Assembly (NCBI GenBank): GCA_946534345.1
Contig: CAMNCL010000008.1
Span: forward strand, 1-39,042
Source of the DNA: an uncultured Caryophanales bacterium
GTDB lineage: Bacteria > Bacillota_I > Bacilli_A > RF39 > UBA660
DNA length: 39,042 nt
Direction of reading: 5' to 3'
Shown in pieces: positions 32,932 to 39,042 of the stretch. Each line of letters opens with the position of its first letter. Within the stretch, counting starts at the first letter, position 1. Made by a program: the position numbers and the translations under genes. The notes beneath the pieces were generated by a model, which saw only the letters and a list, made by a program, of their open reading frames with translations, ran no database searches and was not told the origin of the DNA.

Positions 32932-33777
32932 ATGTATAAAGTTTATTACAATAAGAAGATTAGTTCTAATTCATATGAGATGAAAGTAAAAGCTCCATTA
33001 GTAGTAGAGAATTGTTTACCTGGACAATTTGTAATAGTAATGGCACATGAAGATAGTGAGAGAATTCCTTTAACTATTTATGATTATGATAAAGAAAAAG
33101 GTATTTTAAAATTAATATATCAAGTTATTGGTGCTTCTACTGAAGAATTAACTACTATTAAAGATGAATTATTTAGTGTTACAGGGCCACTTGGTAATGC
33201 GAATGAAATATGTGCTAATCCAAAAGAATTTAAGGGTAAGAGAATTTGTTATGTAGCTGGTGGTGTAGGAATTGCCCCTGTTTATCCACAAGTTAAGTAT
33301 TTAAAGAGTAAAGGTTTCAAAGTAGATATTATTTATGGCTCTAGAAATGTAGATTTATTATTAATACGTAAAGAAACAGAAAAAGTATGTAATAAGATTA
33401 GTTATGCTACTGATGATGGATCATTTGGAACTAAAGGTTTTGTTACTGATATTTTAAAGGATAGAATTAAAGATTATGACATAGTAGTAGCTATTGGACC
33501 TGTTATTATGATGAAAAATGTTTGTAATTTAACTAAAGAATATAATATTCCAACTATTGTTAGTATGAATCCATTAATGGTAGATGGTAGTGGTATGTGT
33601 GGAGCATGTCGTTGTGAAGTTGATGGAAAACCAAGATTTGCTTGTATTCATGGACCTGAATTTGATGGACATAAAGTTGATTTTGACTTAGCCTTAAAGA
33701 GAATGAATATTTATAAAGAAGAAGAAGCAATCAAATGGGAAGAAATGAAGAAGAGACTTGCAAAGGAGGTAGCTTAG
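32932..33777 (+). CDS. nfnA: NfnA-like FAD/NAD-binding, 2Fe-2S subunit
   Basis: A 281-aa ferredoxin-NADP reductase-fold subunit. The FAD part has ERIPLTIYDYDKEKG, the NAD part CYVAGGVGIAPVYPQVKYL and VVAIGPVIMMKNV. The C-terminal 2Fe-2S site is DGSGMCGACRCEV followed by FACIHGPEFDGH. With the next gene it would form a flavin-based NADH-dependent ferredoxin:NADP+ oxidoreductase (NfnAB) that bifurcates electrons in anaerobes. The same families are also annotated as sulfide dehydrogenase SudAB or as glutamate-synthase-like. Translation is tightly coupled to the next gene. Confidence 0.85.
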   Translation: MYKVYYNKKISSNSYEMKVKAPLVVENCLPGQFVIVMAHEDSERIPLTIYDYDKEKGILKLIYQVIGASTEELTTIKDELFSVTGPLGNANEICANPKEFKGKRICYVAGGVGIAPVYPQVKYLKSKGFKVDIIYGSRNVDLLLIRKETEKVCNKISYATDDGSFGTKGFVTDILKDRIKDYDIVVAIGPVIMMKNVCNLTKEYNIPTIVSMNPLMVDGSGMCGACRCEVDGKPRFACIHGPEFDGHKVDFDLALKRMNIYKEEEAIKWEEMKKRLAKEVA

Positions 33778-35136
33778 ATGGAAGATAAGAAAGTAATTGG
33801 TAGATTACAAGATCCAAAAGAAAGAGTTACTAACTTTGAAGAAGTAGAGTTTGGTTATAATGATAAAGAAGCTTTAGCTGAAGCTAGTCGTTGTCTTCAA
33901 TGTGTTAATCCTAGATGTATGCAAGGATGTCCAGTAAGTATACACATTCCAGAGTTTATAAAAGCTATTCGTGAAGGTAATTTAAAGGAAGCTTATGAAG
34001 TTATTTCAAAGTCTTCTTCATTACCTGCAGTATGTGGAAGAGTTTGTCCACAAGAAAAACAATGTGAAGCAATGTGTGTAAAAGGTTTAAAAGGAGATGC
34101 TATTGCGATAGGATCACTAGAAAGATATGTTGCTGATCAAGCTATCATTAATGAATTTAATAGTGTAAAACCAGCTAAAAAGAATGGTAAGAAAGTAGCT
34201 GTTGTAGGAAGTGGACCAGCAGGACTTACATGTGCAGGAGATCTTGCTAAAGCAGGTTATAGTGTTACAGTCTATGAAGTACTTCAAAAAGCTGGAGGAG
34301 TATTAACTTATGGTATTCCAGAATTTAGATTACCAAAAGCAATAGTTGCCAAAGAAGTAGAAAGTTTAAAGAAACTAGGAGTAAAAATACTTACTGATGT
34401 ACCAGTAGGAAATGCTTTAACTATTAAGAGACTACAAAAAGAATATGATGCAGTATTTGTAGGAACTGGTGCTGGACTTCCTAAGTTTATGGGAATAGAA
34501 GGAGAAGATGCTAATGGTGTATTCTCTGCTAATGAAATATTAACTCGTATTAATCTTATGGGAGCATTCAAAAAAGACTCTAAAACGCCTGTTAAAGTAG
34601 GTAAAAAAGCCTACGTTATTGGTGGAGGAAATGTCGCAATGGATGCTGTTAGAAGTCTAAAGAGATTAGGAGTAGATGCCCATATCATGTATAGAAGAAG
34701 TATGGATGAGTTACCTGCTCGTAAAATGGAAGTAGAACATGCTAAAGACGAAGGAATCAAATTTGATTTATTAAAGAATCCAGTAAAAATACTTACTGAT
34801 GATAATAATAATGTTACAGGTATGGAAATAGTTAATATGGTTTTAGGTGAACCTGGAGAAGATGGAAGACGTAGTGTTGTAGAGGAAGAAGGTTCTAATC
34901 ATGTTGTTAAATGTGATATGGTTGTCATGGCTCTAGGTACTAGTCCAAATCATGAAGCATTAAAGCATTCTGATATAGAATTAAGTGATAGAGGATTAAT
35001 TGTAGTAGATGGTACGAAAACATCTCTAAAGAATGTTTATGCTGGAGGAGACGCTGTAACAGGAGCAGCTACTGTTATACTTGCTATGGAAGCTGGAAAG
35101 AATGCAGCAAAAGAAATAATGGAAAAACTAAAGTAA
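33778..35136 (+). CDS. nfnB: NfnB-like NADPH-binding flavoprotein
   Basis: A 452-aa protein related to the glutamate synthase small subunit. Eight N-terminal cysteines in CLQCVNPRCMQGCPV and VCGRVCPQEKQCEAMC bind 4Fe-4S clusters. The FAD motif is AVVGSGPAGLTCAGDLAKAG, and the NADPH motif YVIGGGNVAMDAVRSLKRLG; the C-terminal FAD motif is VYAGGDAVTGAATVILAMEAG. Length is close to known NfnB proteins. The start codon follows directly after the nfnA stop, with AAGGAGGTAG inside nfnA. There is no adjacent glutamate synthase large subunit, which favours Nfn over glutamate synthase. Confidence 0.9.
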   Translation: MEDKKVIGRLQDPKERVTNFEEVEFGYNDKEALAEASRCLQCVNPRCMQGCPVSIHIPEFIKAIREGNLKEAYEVISKSSSLPAVCGRVCPQEKQCEAMCVKGLKGDAIAIGSLERYVADQAIINEFNSVKPAKKNGKKVAVVGSGPAGLTCAGDLAKAGYSVTVYEVLQKAGGVLTYGIPEFRLPKAIVAKEVESLKKLGVKILTDVPVGNALTIKRLQKEYDAVFVGTGAGLPKFMGIEGEDANGVFSANEILTRINLMGAFKKDSKTPVKVGKKAYVIGGGNVAMDAVRSLKRLGVDAHIMYRRSMDELPARKMEVEHAKDEGIKFDLLKNPVKILTDDNNNVTGMEIVNMVLGEPGEDGRRSVVEEEGSNHVVKCDMVVMALGTSPNHEALKHSDIELSDRGLIVVDGTKTSLKNVYAGGDAVTGAATVILAMEAGKNAAKEIMEKLK

Positions 35137-35155
35137 TAGTATTGAAATCTTCTTA

Positions 35156-35187
35156 TTTAAGTAATACAATTATTGTAATTACTTAAA
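35156..35187. promoter_or_regulatory. Dyad-symmetric element before the prolyl-tRNA deacylase gene
   Basis: TTTAAGTAAT (35156-35165) and ATTACTTAAA (35178-35187) are an exact inverted repeat with ACAAT/ATTGT between, so almost the whole 32 bp is symmetrical. The right arm ends just before the SD AAGGAG and no T tail follows. It could be a repressor operator or an RNA hairpin that affects translation. Confidence 0.45.
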
Positions 35188-35200
35188 AAGGAGATTTTTT

Positions 35201-35689
35201 ATGAATAAACAAGATATTTATAATTTATTAGAAGAAAAAGGAGTATGGCACGAAATAGTAGAACATGAAGCTGTTTGGAACATGGAAGATTTAGCTAAAG
35301 TAAAATTACCATATCCAGATGCAGATGCTAAAAATGTATTTGTTAGAGATGATAAAAAACAAAATTATTACTTAATTACAGTTAAAGATGATAAGAGAGT
35401 AGATTTAAAGAAATTTAGGGAAGATCATAACACTCGTAAATTAAGTTTCGTATCTGAAAATGATTTGATGGAAATACTTAATTTAATACCTGGTAGTGTA
35501 TCTCCATTTGGATTGTTAAATGATAAAGAATGTAAAGTAAAATTCTTCTTAGACAAAGCTTTTACAGTAAATAAAGCAATAGTTGGAATTCATCCAAATG
35601 ATAATACTGCTACTGTATTTGTTAAAGCAAATGACTTAATTGATATCATTAAAGAACATGGTAACGAAGTAGAAGTAGTTAAGATTTAA
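35201..35689 (+). CDS. Prolyl-tRNA deacylase, ProXp/YbaK family
   Basis: A 162-aa free-standing editing protein that removes a wrong amino acid, typically alanine, from tRNA-Pro. YPDADAKNVFVRDDKKQNYYLI, shown here by its core KNVFVRDDKKQNYYL, and the IPGSVSPFGLLND block with the GIHPNDN motif are the family signatures of the ProXp-ala/PrdX type. ATG 35201 has AAGGAGA. Because the ProRS of this genome (3073-4512) lacks the INS editing domain, a trans-editing factor is expected. Confidence 0.92.
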   Translation: MNKQDIYNLLEEKGVWHEIVEHEAVWNMEDLAKVKLPYPDADAKNVFVRDDKKQNYYLITVKDDKRVDLKKFREDHNTRKLSFVSENDLMEILNLIPGSVSPFGLLNDKECKVKFFLDKAFTVNKAIVGIHPNDNTATVFVKANDLIDIIKEHGNEVEVVKI

Positions 35690-35718
35690 TTGACAAATTG
35701 ACACTTTTGTGGTATAAT
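35690..35718 (+). promoter_or_regulatory. Promoter of the manganese-riboswitch operon
   Basis: TTGACA (35690-35695), 17-nt spacer, TATAAT (35713-35718) with extended -10 TG at 35710-35711. A second TTGACA at 35698-35703 is too close to serve. Confidence 0.88.
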
Positions 35719-35725
35719 TTACACA

Positions 35726-35835
35726 TCAATTGAGGGAGTAGTCCTTAAACGTTATATTTCGTCATTCGGTAATACCCGGAATATAAGAAGCAATTCGGAC
35801 AAGACTTATTGAAATAATAGGTCTTGTCTTTTTTT
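35726..35835 (+). promoter_or_regulatory. yybP-ykoY (manganese) riboswitch with terminator
   Basis: The conserved loops AGTA (35737-35740) and AAGA (35801-35804) are closed above by GTCC/GGAC (35741-35744/35797-35800) and below by TCAAT/ATTGA (35726-35730/35808-35812) with GGG/CTT, leaving a 3-nt bulge. The upper arm pairs TTATATTTCG (35752-35761) with CGGAATATAA (35777-35786), enclosing TCATTC and a GGT-AAT-ACC mini-hairpin. This matches the L. lactis-type manganese riboswitch part for part. The terminator is 35798-35810 with 35816-35828, then T7. Its left arm contains AAGACTTATT, so aptamer closing excludes the terminator: an on-switch for Mn2+. Confidence 0.85.
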
Positions 35836-35860
35836 ATAGATAAGACCAAGGAGGTGGATT

Positions 35861-36208
35861 ATGAGCACAACTAGAGTTTATGAACATGAAAAAGCAGACT
35901 TTAAGAAAATGGTTAAAGAAGATATAATTGATTGTTTAATTAAAGCAGGAATAAGTGATACTTTGGCATTTGCTTTACTAAGAACCCTTTCTGAAAAAAT
36001 AGATAATATTCCTGATTTAATTACAGCACTTACTGCTTTAGCCTCAGGTTTCTACGGATTTGGTGCAGCTTTAGCTGCTTGTATGTTACTTGGAGAACTT
36101 ATAAGAATAGATAATAATTACTCATACTTATATGATTATAATGATTTAAAAGAATACAGAGAAGAAAAGAAATTACTTTTAAAAAACAAATATAGAGAAA
36201 TAAAATAA
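35861..36208 (+). CDS. Small protein under manganese riboswitch control, unknown
   Basis: A 115-aa protein, first gene after the riboswitch. Residues 1-25 are charged, 26-52 a helix (AGISDTLAFALLRTLSEKI), and 56-84 a Gly/Ala-rich hydrophobic stretch (ALASGFYGFGAALAACMLLG) that could be one long membrane segment or a buried helical hairpin. The C-terminus is basic (EEKKLLLKNKYREIK). It is not one of the families known behind this riboswitch (MntP, YkoY/TerC, P-type ATPases). ATG 35861 has AAGGAGGTG 5 nt upstream. The next gene starts 13 nt after the stop. Confidence 0.72.
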   Translation: MSTTRVYEHEKADFKKMVKEDIIDCLIKAGISDTLAFALLRTLSEKIDNIPDLITALTALASGFYGFGAALAACMLLGELIRIDNNYSYLYDYNDLKEYREEKKLLLKNKYREIK

Positions 36209-36221
36209 AGGAGGAATTAAA

Positions 36222-37301
36222 ATGAATATTGAATATATAAAATTATGTAAATTTATTGAAGATAATAAAGAATTAAATAATTATATTGAAAGACTATTAA
36301 GTACAGTAGAATATAAAGATATTGAAAAAAATCAAATTATTTTAGATAACCTACAAGAATTAGGAGATAAATATATACAAGCAGAAAGTGAAATAGAAAA
36401 AAGTAGGGAAGAATTAGAATCATTAGGTATGGTATTTACAGAGGATACTATGTTTTATCCAGAAGGACGTATTCCTGAGTATGAAGAAGACTCAAATGAT
36501 GCATTAAGAAAATATGGACATTATTCTTTTTGTCATAATGATGAATACTGTTGTTACCATGACCATGAATGGCTAAATGAAGATAGAGTGGGATATCCTA
36601 CTTCTATCAATGGTATTGAAATATCTAAAGAAAAACTTGAAGATGAAAGAGTTAATCATACATCAAAAAAAGAATATGAAAAATGGTTAAATGAACATTC
36701 TAATTTAAATGAAGAGCTAAATGAATTAGCTAAAGAAATAAATAAAGATTTAGAATTATTAGATAAAAAAATATTTGGTAAGACTAAGTTAGATAAAAAA
36801 ATAAAAGCTAATAAAGAAAAACTATTAAAATTAAATAATATAAAACTACAAGGTGATAATTTAAAAAAGAAAAGTGAATTGTTTGAAAGTTTAGATGATC
36901 ATAAATATGATTTATTAAATAATTATTTTAATTCAATAGAAGAGTGTAATAATATTTCTAAAGAAATAAATAATTCGTTTAGAAAACTATATGTATCCGA
37001 GGAAAGAGAATTGATTTCTAATGTTGATAAACTTGTAGAAGAAGCTATTCGTTTTGAAATTGTTACTCCTGAGGAAGTAGAAAAATATGATTATATTTTA
37101 ATGAATATTGATACTTCTAATGTAGTAGTATCTGATGATTATATAAAAGGGTTTGATTCTTTATCTTCTTGGTATAGAAATAGAACAACTCAATCTTTAG
37201 TAGATAGTTATGGTCGTAAAATAATGGAATTAAGAATGCAACAAGAATTTGATAATTTATCTAAAGAAGCAGAAGCTAAAGTAAAAACTAAAAATAAGTA
37301 A
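36222..37301 (+). CDS. Coiled-coil protein with Cys/His/Asp cluster, manganese riboswitch operon
   Basis: A 359-aa soluble protein that I do not recognise. It is rich in Lys, Glu, Asn and Leu. Helical or coiled-coil segments cover about 15-75 and 140-260. Between them, near 100-125, is HYSFCHNDEYCCYHDHEW, with three Cys, four His and several acids in 18 residues, a likely metal site. The C-terminal 80 residues are again helical (REL, EEVEKYDYILMNI). ATG 36222 has AAGGAGG. The preceding 115-aa gene and the Mn2+ riboswitch suggest a link to manganese. Confidence 0.75.
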   Translation: MNIEYIKLCKFIEDNKELNNYIERLLSTVEYKDIEKNQIILDNLQELGDKYIQAESEIEKSREELESLGMVFTEDTMFYPEGRIPEYEEDSNDALRKYGHYSFCHNDEYCCYHDHEWLNEDRVGYPTSINGIEISKEKLEDERVNHTSKKEYEKWLNEHSNLNEELNELAKEINKDLELLDKKIFGKTKLDKKIKANKEKLLKLNNIKLQGDNLKKKSELFESLDDHKYDLLNNYFNSIEECNNISKEINNSFRKLYVSEERELISNVDKLVEEAIRFEIVTPEEVEKYDYILMNIDTSNVVVSDDYIKGFDSLSSWYRNRTTQSLVDSYGRKIMELRMQQEFDNLSKEAEAKVKTKNK

Positions 37302-37306
37302 TTTTT

Positions 37307-37332
37307 TAAAAGCCATTGACAATGGCTTTTTT
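37307..37332 (+). terminator. Terminator of the manganese-riboswitch operon
   Basis: AAAAGCCATT (37308-37317) pairs with AATGGCTTTT (37321-37330) around GAC, then T. Its loop contains part of the TTGACA used by the next promoter. Confidence 0.88.
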
Positions 37333-37344
37333 AAGTGATAAAAT
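37316..37344 (+). promoter_or_regulatory. Promoter of the tyrosine T-box transcript
   Basis: TTGACA (37316-37321), 17-nt spacer, TAAAAT (37339-37344) with extended -10 TG at 37336-37337. The -35 lies in the loop of the preceding terminator. Confidence 0.8.
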
Positions 37345-37350
37345 TCATTT

Positions 37351-37560
37351 ATTCGGGCAGAGATTAATTCAAAGTAATATTAATGTTCAACTTAATAGAG
37401 AGCTAAGGGTTAGGTGGAACTTAGTGAGTAACGTTAATATGAATTACAAATTAGGAGTCTGAAGCGGTTTTGCGCGTTATAGCAATTAGAGTGTATGATC
37501 AAGTTCATAAATTAAGGTGGTACCACGGGTTTATCTCGTCCTTAGTTTATGAACTTTTTT
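37351..37560 (+). promoter_or_regulatory. T-box riboswitch, tyrosine specifier (UAC)
   Basis: A full-size T-box leader. Stem I base CAGA/TCTG and TAATT/AATTA encloses a specifier loop with AGTA on the 5' side and GAATTACA on the 3' side. In the glyQS reference the same place reads GAA-A-GGC-A, so here the specifier is TAC (37445-37447), tyrosine. The long stem continues to the distal loop (AAGGGTTAGGTGGAACTTAG). The T-box core is AAGGTGGTACCACGGG (37514-37529); its variable base T pairs with discriminator A73, right for tRNA-Tyr. Terminator: AGTTCATAAA with TTTATGAACT, then T6. Confidence 0.9.
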
Positions 37561-37593
37561 CATATTATAATGACAGAAAGGGAGGAATATAAA

Positions 37594-39042
37594 ATGTCAG
37601 AAATTAAATTTTACAAACATGAGCAAATACCTATGGAAATGCATAAGGTTAAAATTGTTCAACAACTAAAGCTTTTGCCAGCAGATGAAAGATTGGCAAA
37701 GATGAAAGAAGCAGGGTTCAATACATTCCAACTTCATAATGGTGATATTTTCATGGACATGTTAACAGATTCTGGTGTTAACGCAATGAGCGACAACATG
37801 TTAGCCGCAATGATGAAAGCAGACGATGCATATGCTGGAAGTGAAACATTCTATCGTATGAGAGATAAGTTAGAAGAGATTTTTGGCATTAAGTATTGCC
37901 TACCTGCACACCAAGGACGTGCTTGTGAAAATATACTTGCCAATCGTTTCGTAACACCAGGAAAATGTGTCATCATGAATTATCACTTCACTACAGCTAA
38001 AGCTCATATCACAAGACTTGGAGGTCATGTTGAAGAGCTTGTTAAAGATGAAGGATTAGTATCACAAAGTGATTTACCATTCAAAGGAAATATTGATCTA
38101 AAGAAAGTAGAAGAATGTATAAAGAAAGAAACACCTGAAAACGTAGCATTTATGAGAATTGAGTCTGGTACTAACTTAATTGGTGGACAACCAATCTCAT
38201 ATGAAAACATGAAAGAAGCTACAAAGTTAGCTAAGAAGCATGGAATTACAACTGTATTAGATGCATCTCTATTACAAGATAATTTATACTTTATTAAAAC
38301 TAGAGAAGAGAGTATGAAAGATAAAACTATCAGAGAGATTACAAGAATGATTGCAGATCTATTTGATATTATTTACTTCAGTGCTCGTAAATTTGGTTTT
38401 GCTAGAGGTGGAGCTATCTTAGTAAGAGATGAAGAAATGTTCCATTCAATGGAAGACTTAATTCCAATGTTTGAAGGATTCTTAACATATGGTGGAATGA
38501 GTGTTAAAGAGATGGAAGCTATGACTGTTGGTTTTGATGAATCAATGGATATGGATGTTATCTCTCAAGGACCACAATTTATTGATTACTGTGTAAAAGC
38601 ATTAGATGAATATGGAGTACCAGTAATTACACCAGGTGGTGGACTAGGAGCTCACTTAGATGCAATGGAAATATGTAAGCATATTCCACAAGAAGAGTAT
38701 CCAGCAGGAGCCTTAGTTTGTGCGCTATACTTATGTGGTGGAATCAGAGGAATGGAGAGAGGAACTCTATCTGAAGAGAGAGAACCAGACGGAAGTGAAA
38801 GATTTGCTTCTATGGAATTAGTTAGATTAGCTTTCCCAAGAAGAGTATTTACACTATCTCAAACAGAATATGTAATTGATAGAGTAAAATGGTTATATGA
38901 TCATAGAGACTTAGTAGGTGGATTAAAGTTCGTTCATGAACCAAAAACACTACGTTTCTTTACTGGTAGATTAGAACCAACTTCTGATTGGCCAGAAAAA
39001 TTAGTAAAAGCTTATAAAGAAGAATTCGGAGAAGATGCATAA
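37594..39042 (+). CDS. Divergent tryptophanase/tyrosine phenol-lyase-family beta-eliminating lyase
   Basis: A 482-aa PLP enzyme of the beta-eliminating lyase family, complete to the last base of the window. Family blocks are LTDSGVNAMSDNM, DAYAGSETFY (PLP-ring Tyr), HQGRACEN, NLIGGQPISYENM, LDASLLQDNLYFIK and FPRRVFT (carboxylate Arg). The PLP lysine lies in SARKFGFARGG, where tyrosine phenol-lyase has SGKKDCLVNIGG and tryptophanase SAKKDAMVPMGG. THQGR of both becomes AHQGR, so the Thr124 of tyrosine phenol-lyase is Ala. It is thus family-level certain and substrate uncertain. ATG 37594 has GGGAGGAAT. The tyrosine T-box in front suggests tyrosine as product or substrate. Confidence 0.87.
   Translation: MSEIKFYKHEQIPMEMHKVKIVQQLKLLPADERLAKMKEAGFNTFQLHNGDIFMDMLTDSGVNAMSDNMLAAMMKADDAYAGSETFYRMRDKLEEIFGIKYCLPAHQGRACENILANRFVTPGKCVIMNYHFTTAKAHITRLGGHVEELVKDEGLVSQSDLPFKGNIDLKKVEECIKKETPENVAFMRIESGTNLIGGQPISYENMKEATKLAKKHGITTVLDASLLQDNLYFIKTREESMKDKTIREITRMIADLFDIIYFSARKFGFARGGAILVRDEEMFHSMEDLIPMFEGFLTYGGMSVKEMEAMTVGFDESMDMDVISQGPQFIDYCVKALDEYGVPVITPGGGLGAHLDAMEICKHIPQEEYPAGALVCALYLCGGIRGMERGTLSEEREPDGSERFASMELVRLAFPRRVFTLSQTEYVIDRVKWLYDHRDLVGGLKFVHEPKTLRFFTGRLEPTSDWPEKLVKAYKEEFGEDA

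Noticed and set aside
32932-35136. Glutamate synthase small subunit label for the two flavoproteins
   Set aside because: No large subunit is adjacent and the partner with a 2Fe-2S FNR fold indicates an Nfn/Sud-type pair.
36222-37301. SMC/phage tape-like protein
   Set aside because: Coiled-coil content alone; there are no ATPase motifs and no phage genes around it.
37594-39042. Plain tnaA (tryptophanase) label
   Set aside because: The T-box specifier is tyrosine and the PLP-lysine motif differs from both known enzymes, so only the family name is safe.

Overview
The window is a chromosomal segment from a low-GC, Gram-positive-type bacterium. It is very A/T-rich and uses A/T-ending codons. Shine-Dalgarno sites of the GGAGG or GGTGAT type sit 5-9 nt before starts. 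Many promoters are extended -10 (TGnTATAAT), and U-tailed hairpin terminators follow most operons. TGA is used as a stop (for example at 5732-5734), so this is the standard bacterial code and not the Mycoplasma/Spiroplasma code. The archaeal/eukaryotic-type ProRS, the alpha2-type GlyRS, T-boxes, NfnAB-like proteins and SipW/TasA-like proteins together suggest an anaerobic, gut-type Bacilli/Mollicutes-related lineage (RF39- or Erysipelotrichales-like). The taxonomy is inference. I see no mobile element, phage gene or CRISPR array.

Layout. 1-5.8 kb: tandem tRNA-Pro(UGG), a membrane glycerophosphodiesterase, a YjbR-EVE fusion protein, ProRS (minus strand) and a tail-anchored acidic protein. 5.8-9.5 kb: a membrane phosphoesterase (minus), a COG2509-type flavoprotein with a membrane cyclophilin, and dCMP deaminase (minus). 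9.5-16 kb: a surface-protein region with three paralogous TasA/camelysin-like exported proteins, a polytopic SipW-type (Ser/His) signal peptidase and a DUF5305-tail-like membrane protein; glyS with its T-box lies between the first paralog and the rest. 16-25 kb: translation genes (infC-rpmI-rplT, rpsB, tsf, frr), with two membrane proteins where pyrH is expected. 25-32 kb: a HAD phosphatase, a membrane protein, a YgjP-like protease, a SpoU rRNA methylase, rimM, trmD, a second DUF5305-like protein, a 50-aa membrane peptide, rplS and lepB. 32-39 kb: a membrane protein, NfnAB-like flavoenzymes, a prolyl-tRNA trans-editing protein, a manganese (yybP-ykoY) riboswitch driving two unrecognised genes, and a tyrosine T-box controlling a divergent tryptophanase/tyrosine phenol-lyase-family enzyme.

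How the parts connect. tRNA-Pro, an editing-domain-free ProRS and the free-standing deacylase together cover proline decoding fidelity. The SipW-type peptidase probably processes the three TasA-like proteins, while lepB is the general signal peptidase. Both T-boxes agree with their genes at the discriminator position (A for U73 in tRNA-Gly, U for A73 in tRNA-Tyr).

The strongest candidates for something undescribed are: (1) the manganese riboswitch-controlled pair at 35861-37301, whose second protein carries a dense Cys/His/Asp motif; (2) the tyrosine T-box on a beta-eliminating lyase with an altered active site; (3) the SipW/TasA-like locus with its structured intergenic RNA and paired DUF5305-like proteins; and (4) the matching SAP/Rho-N-like tails on ribosomal proteins L20 and S2.
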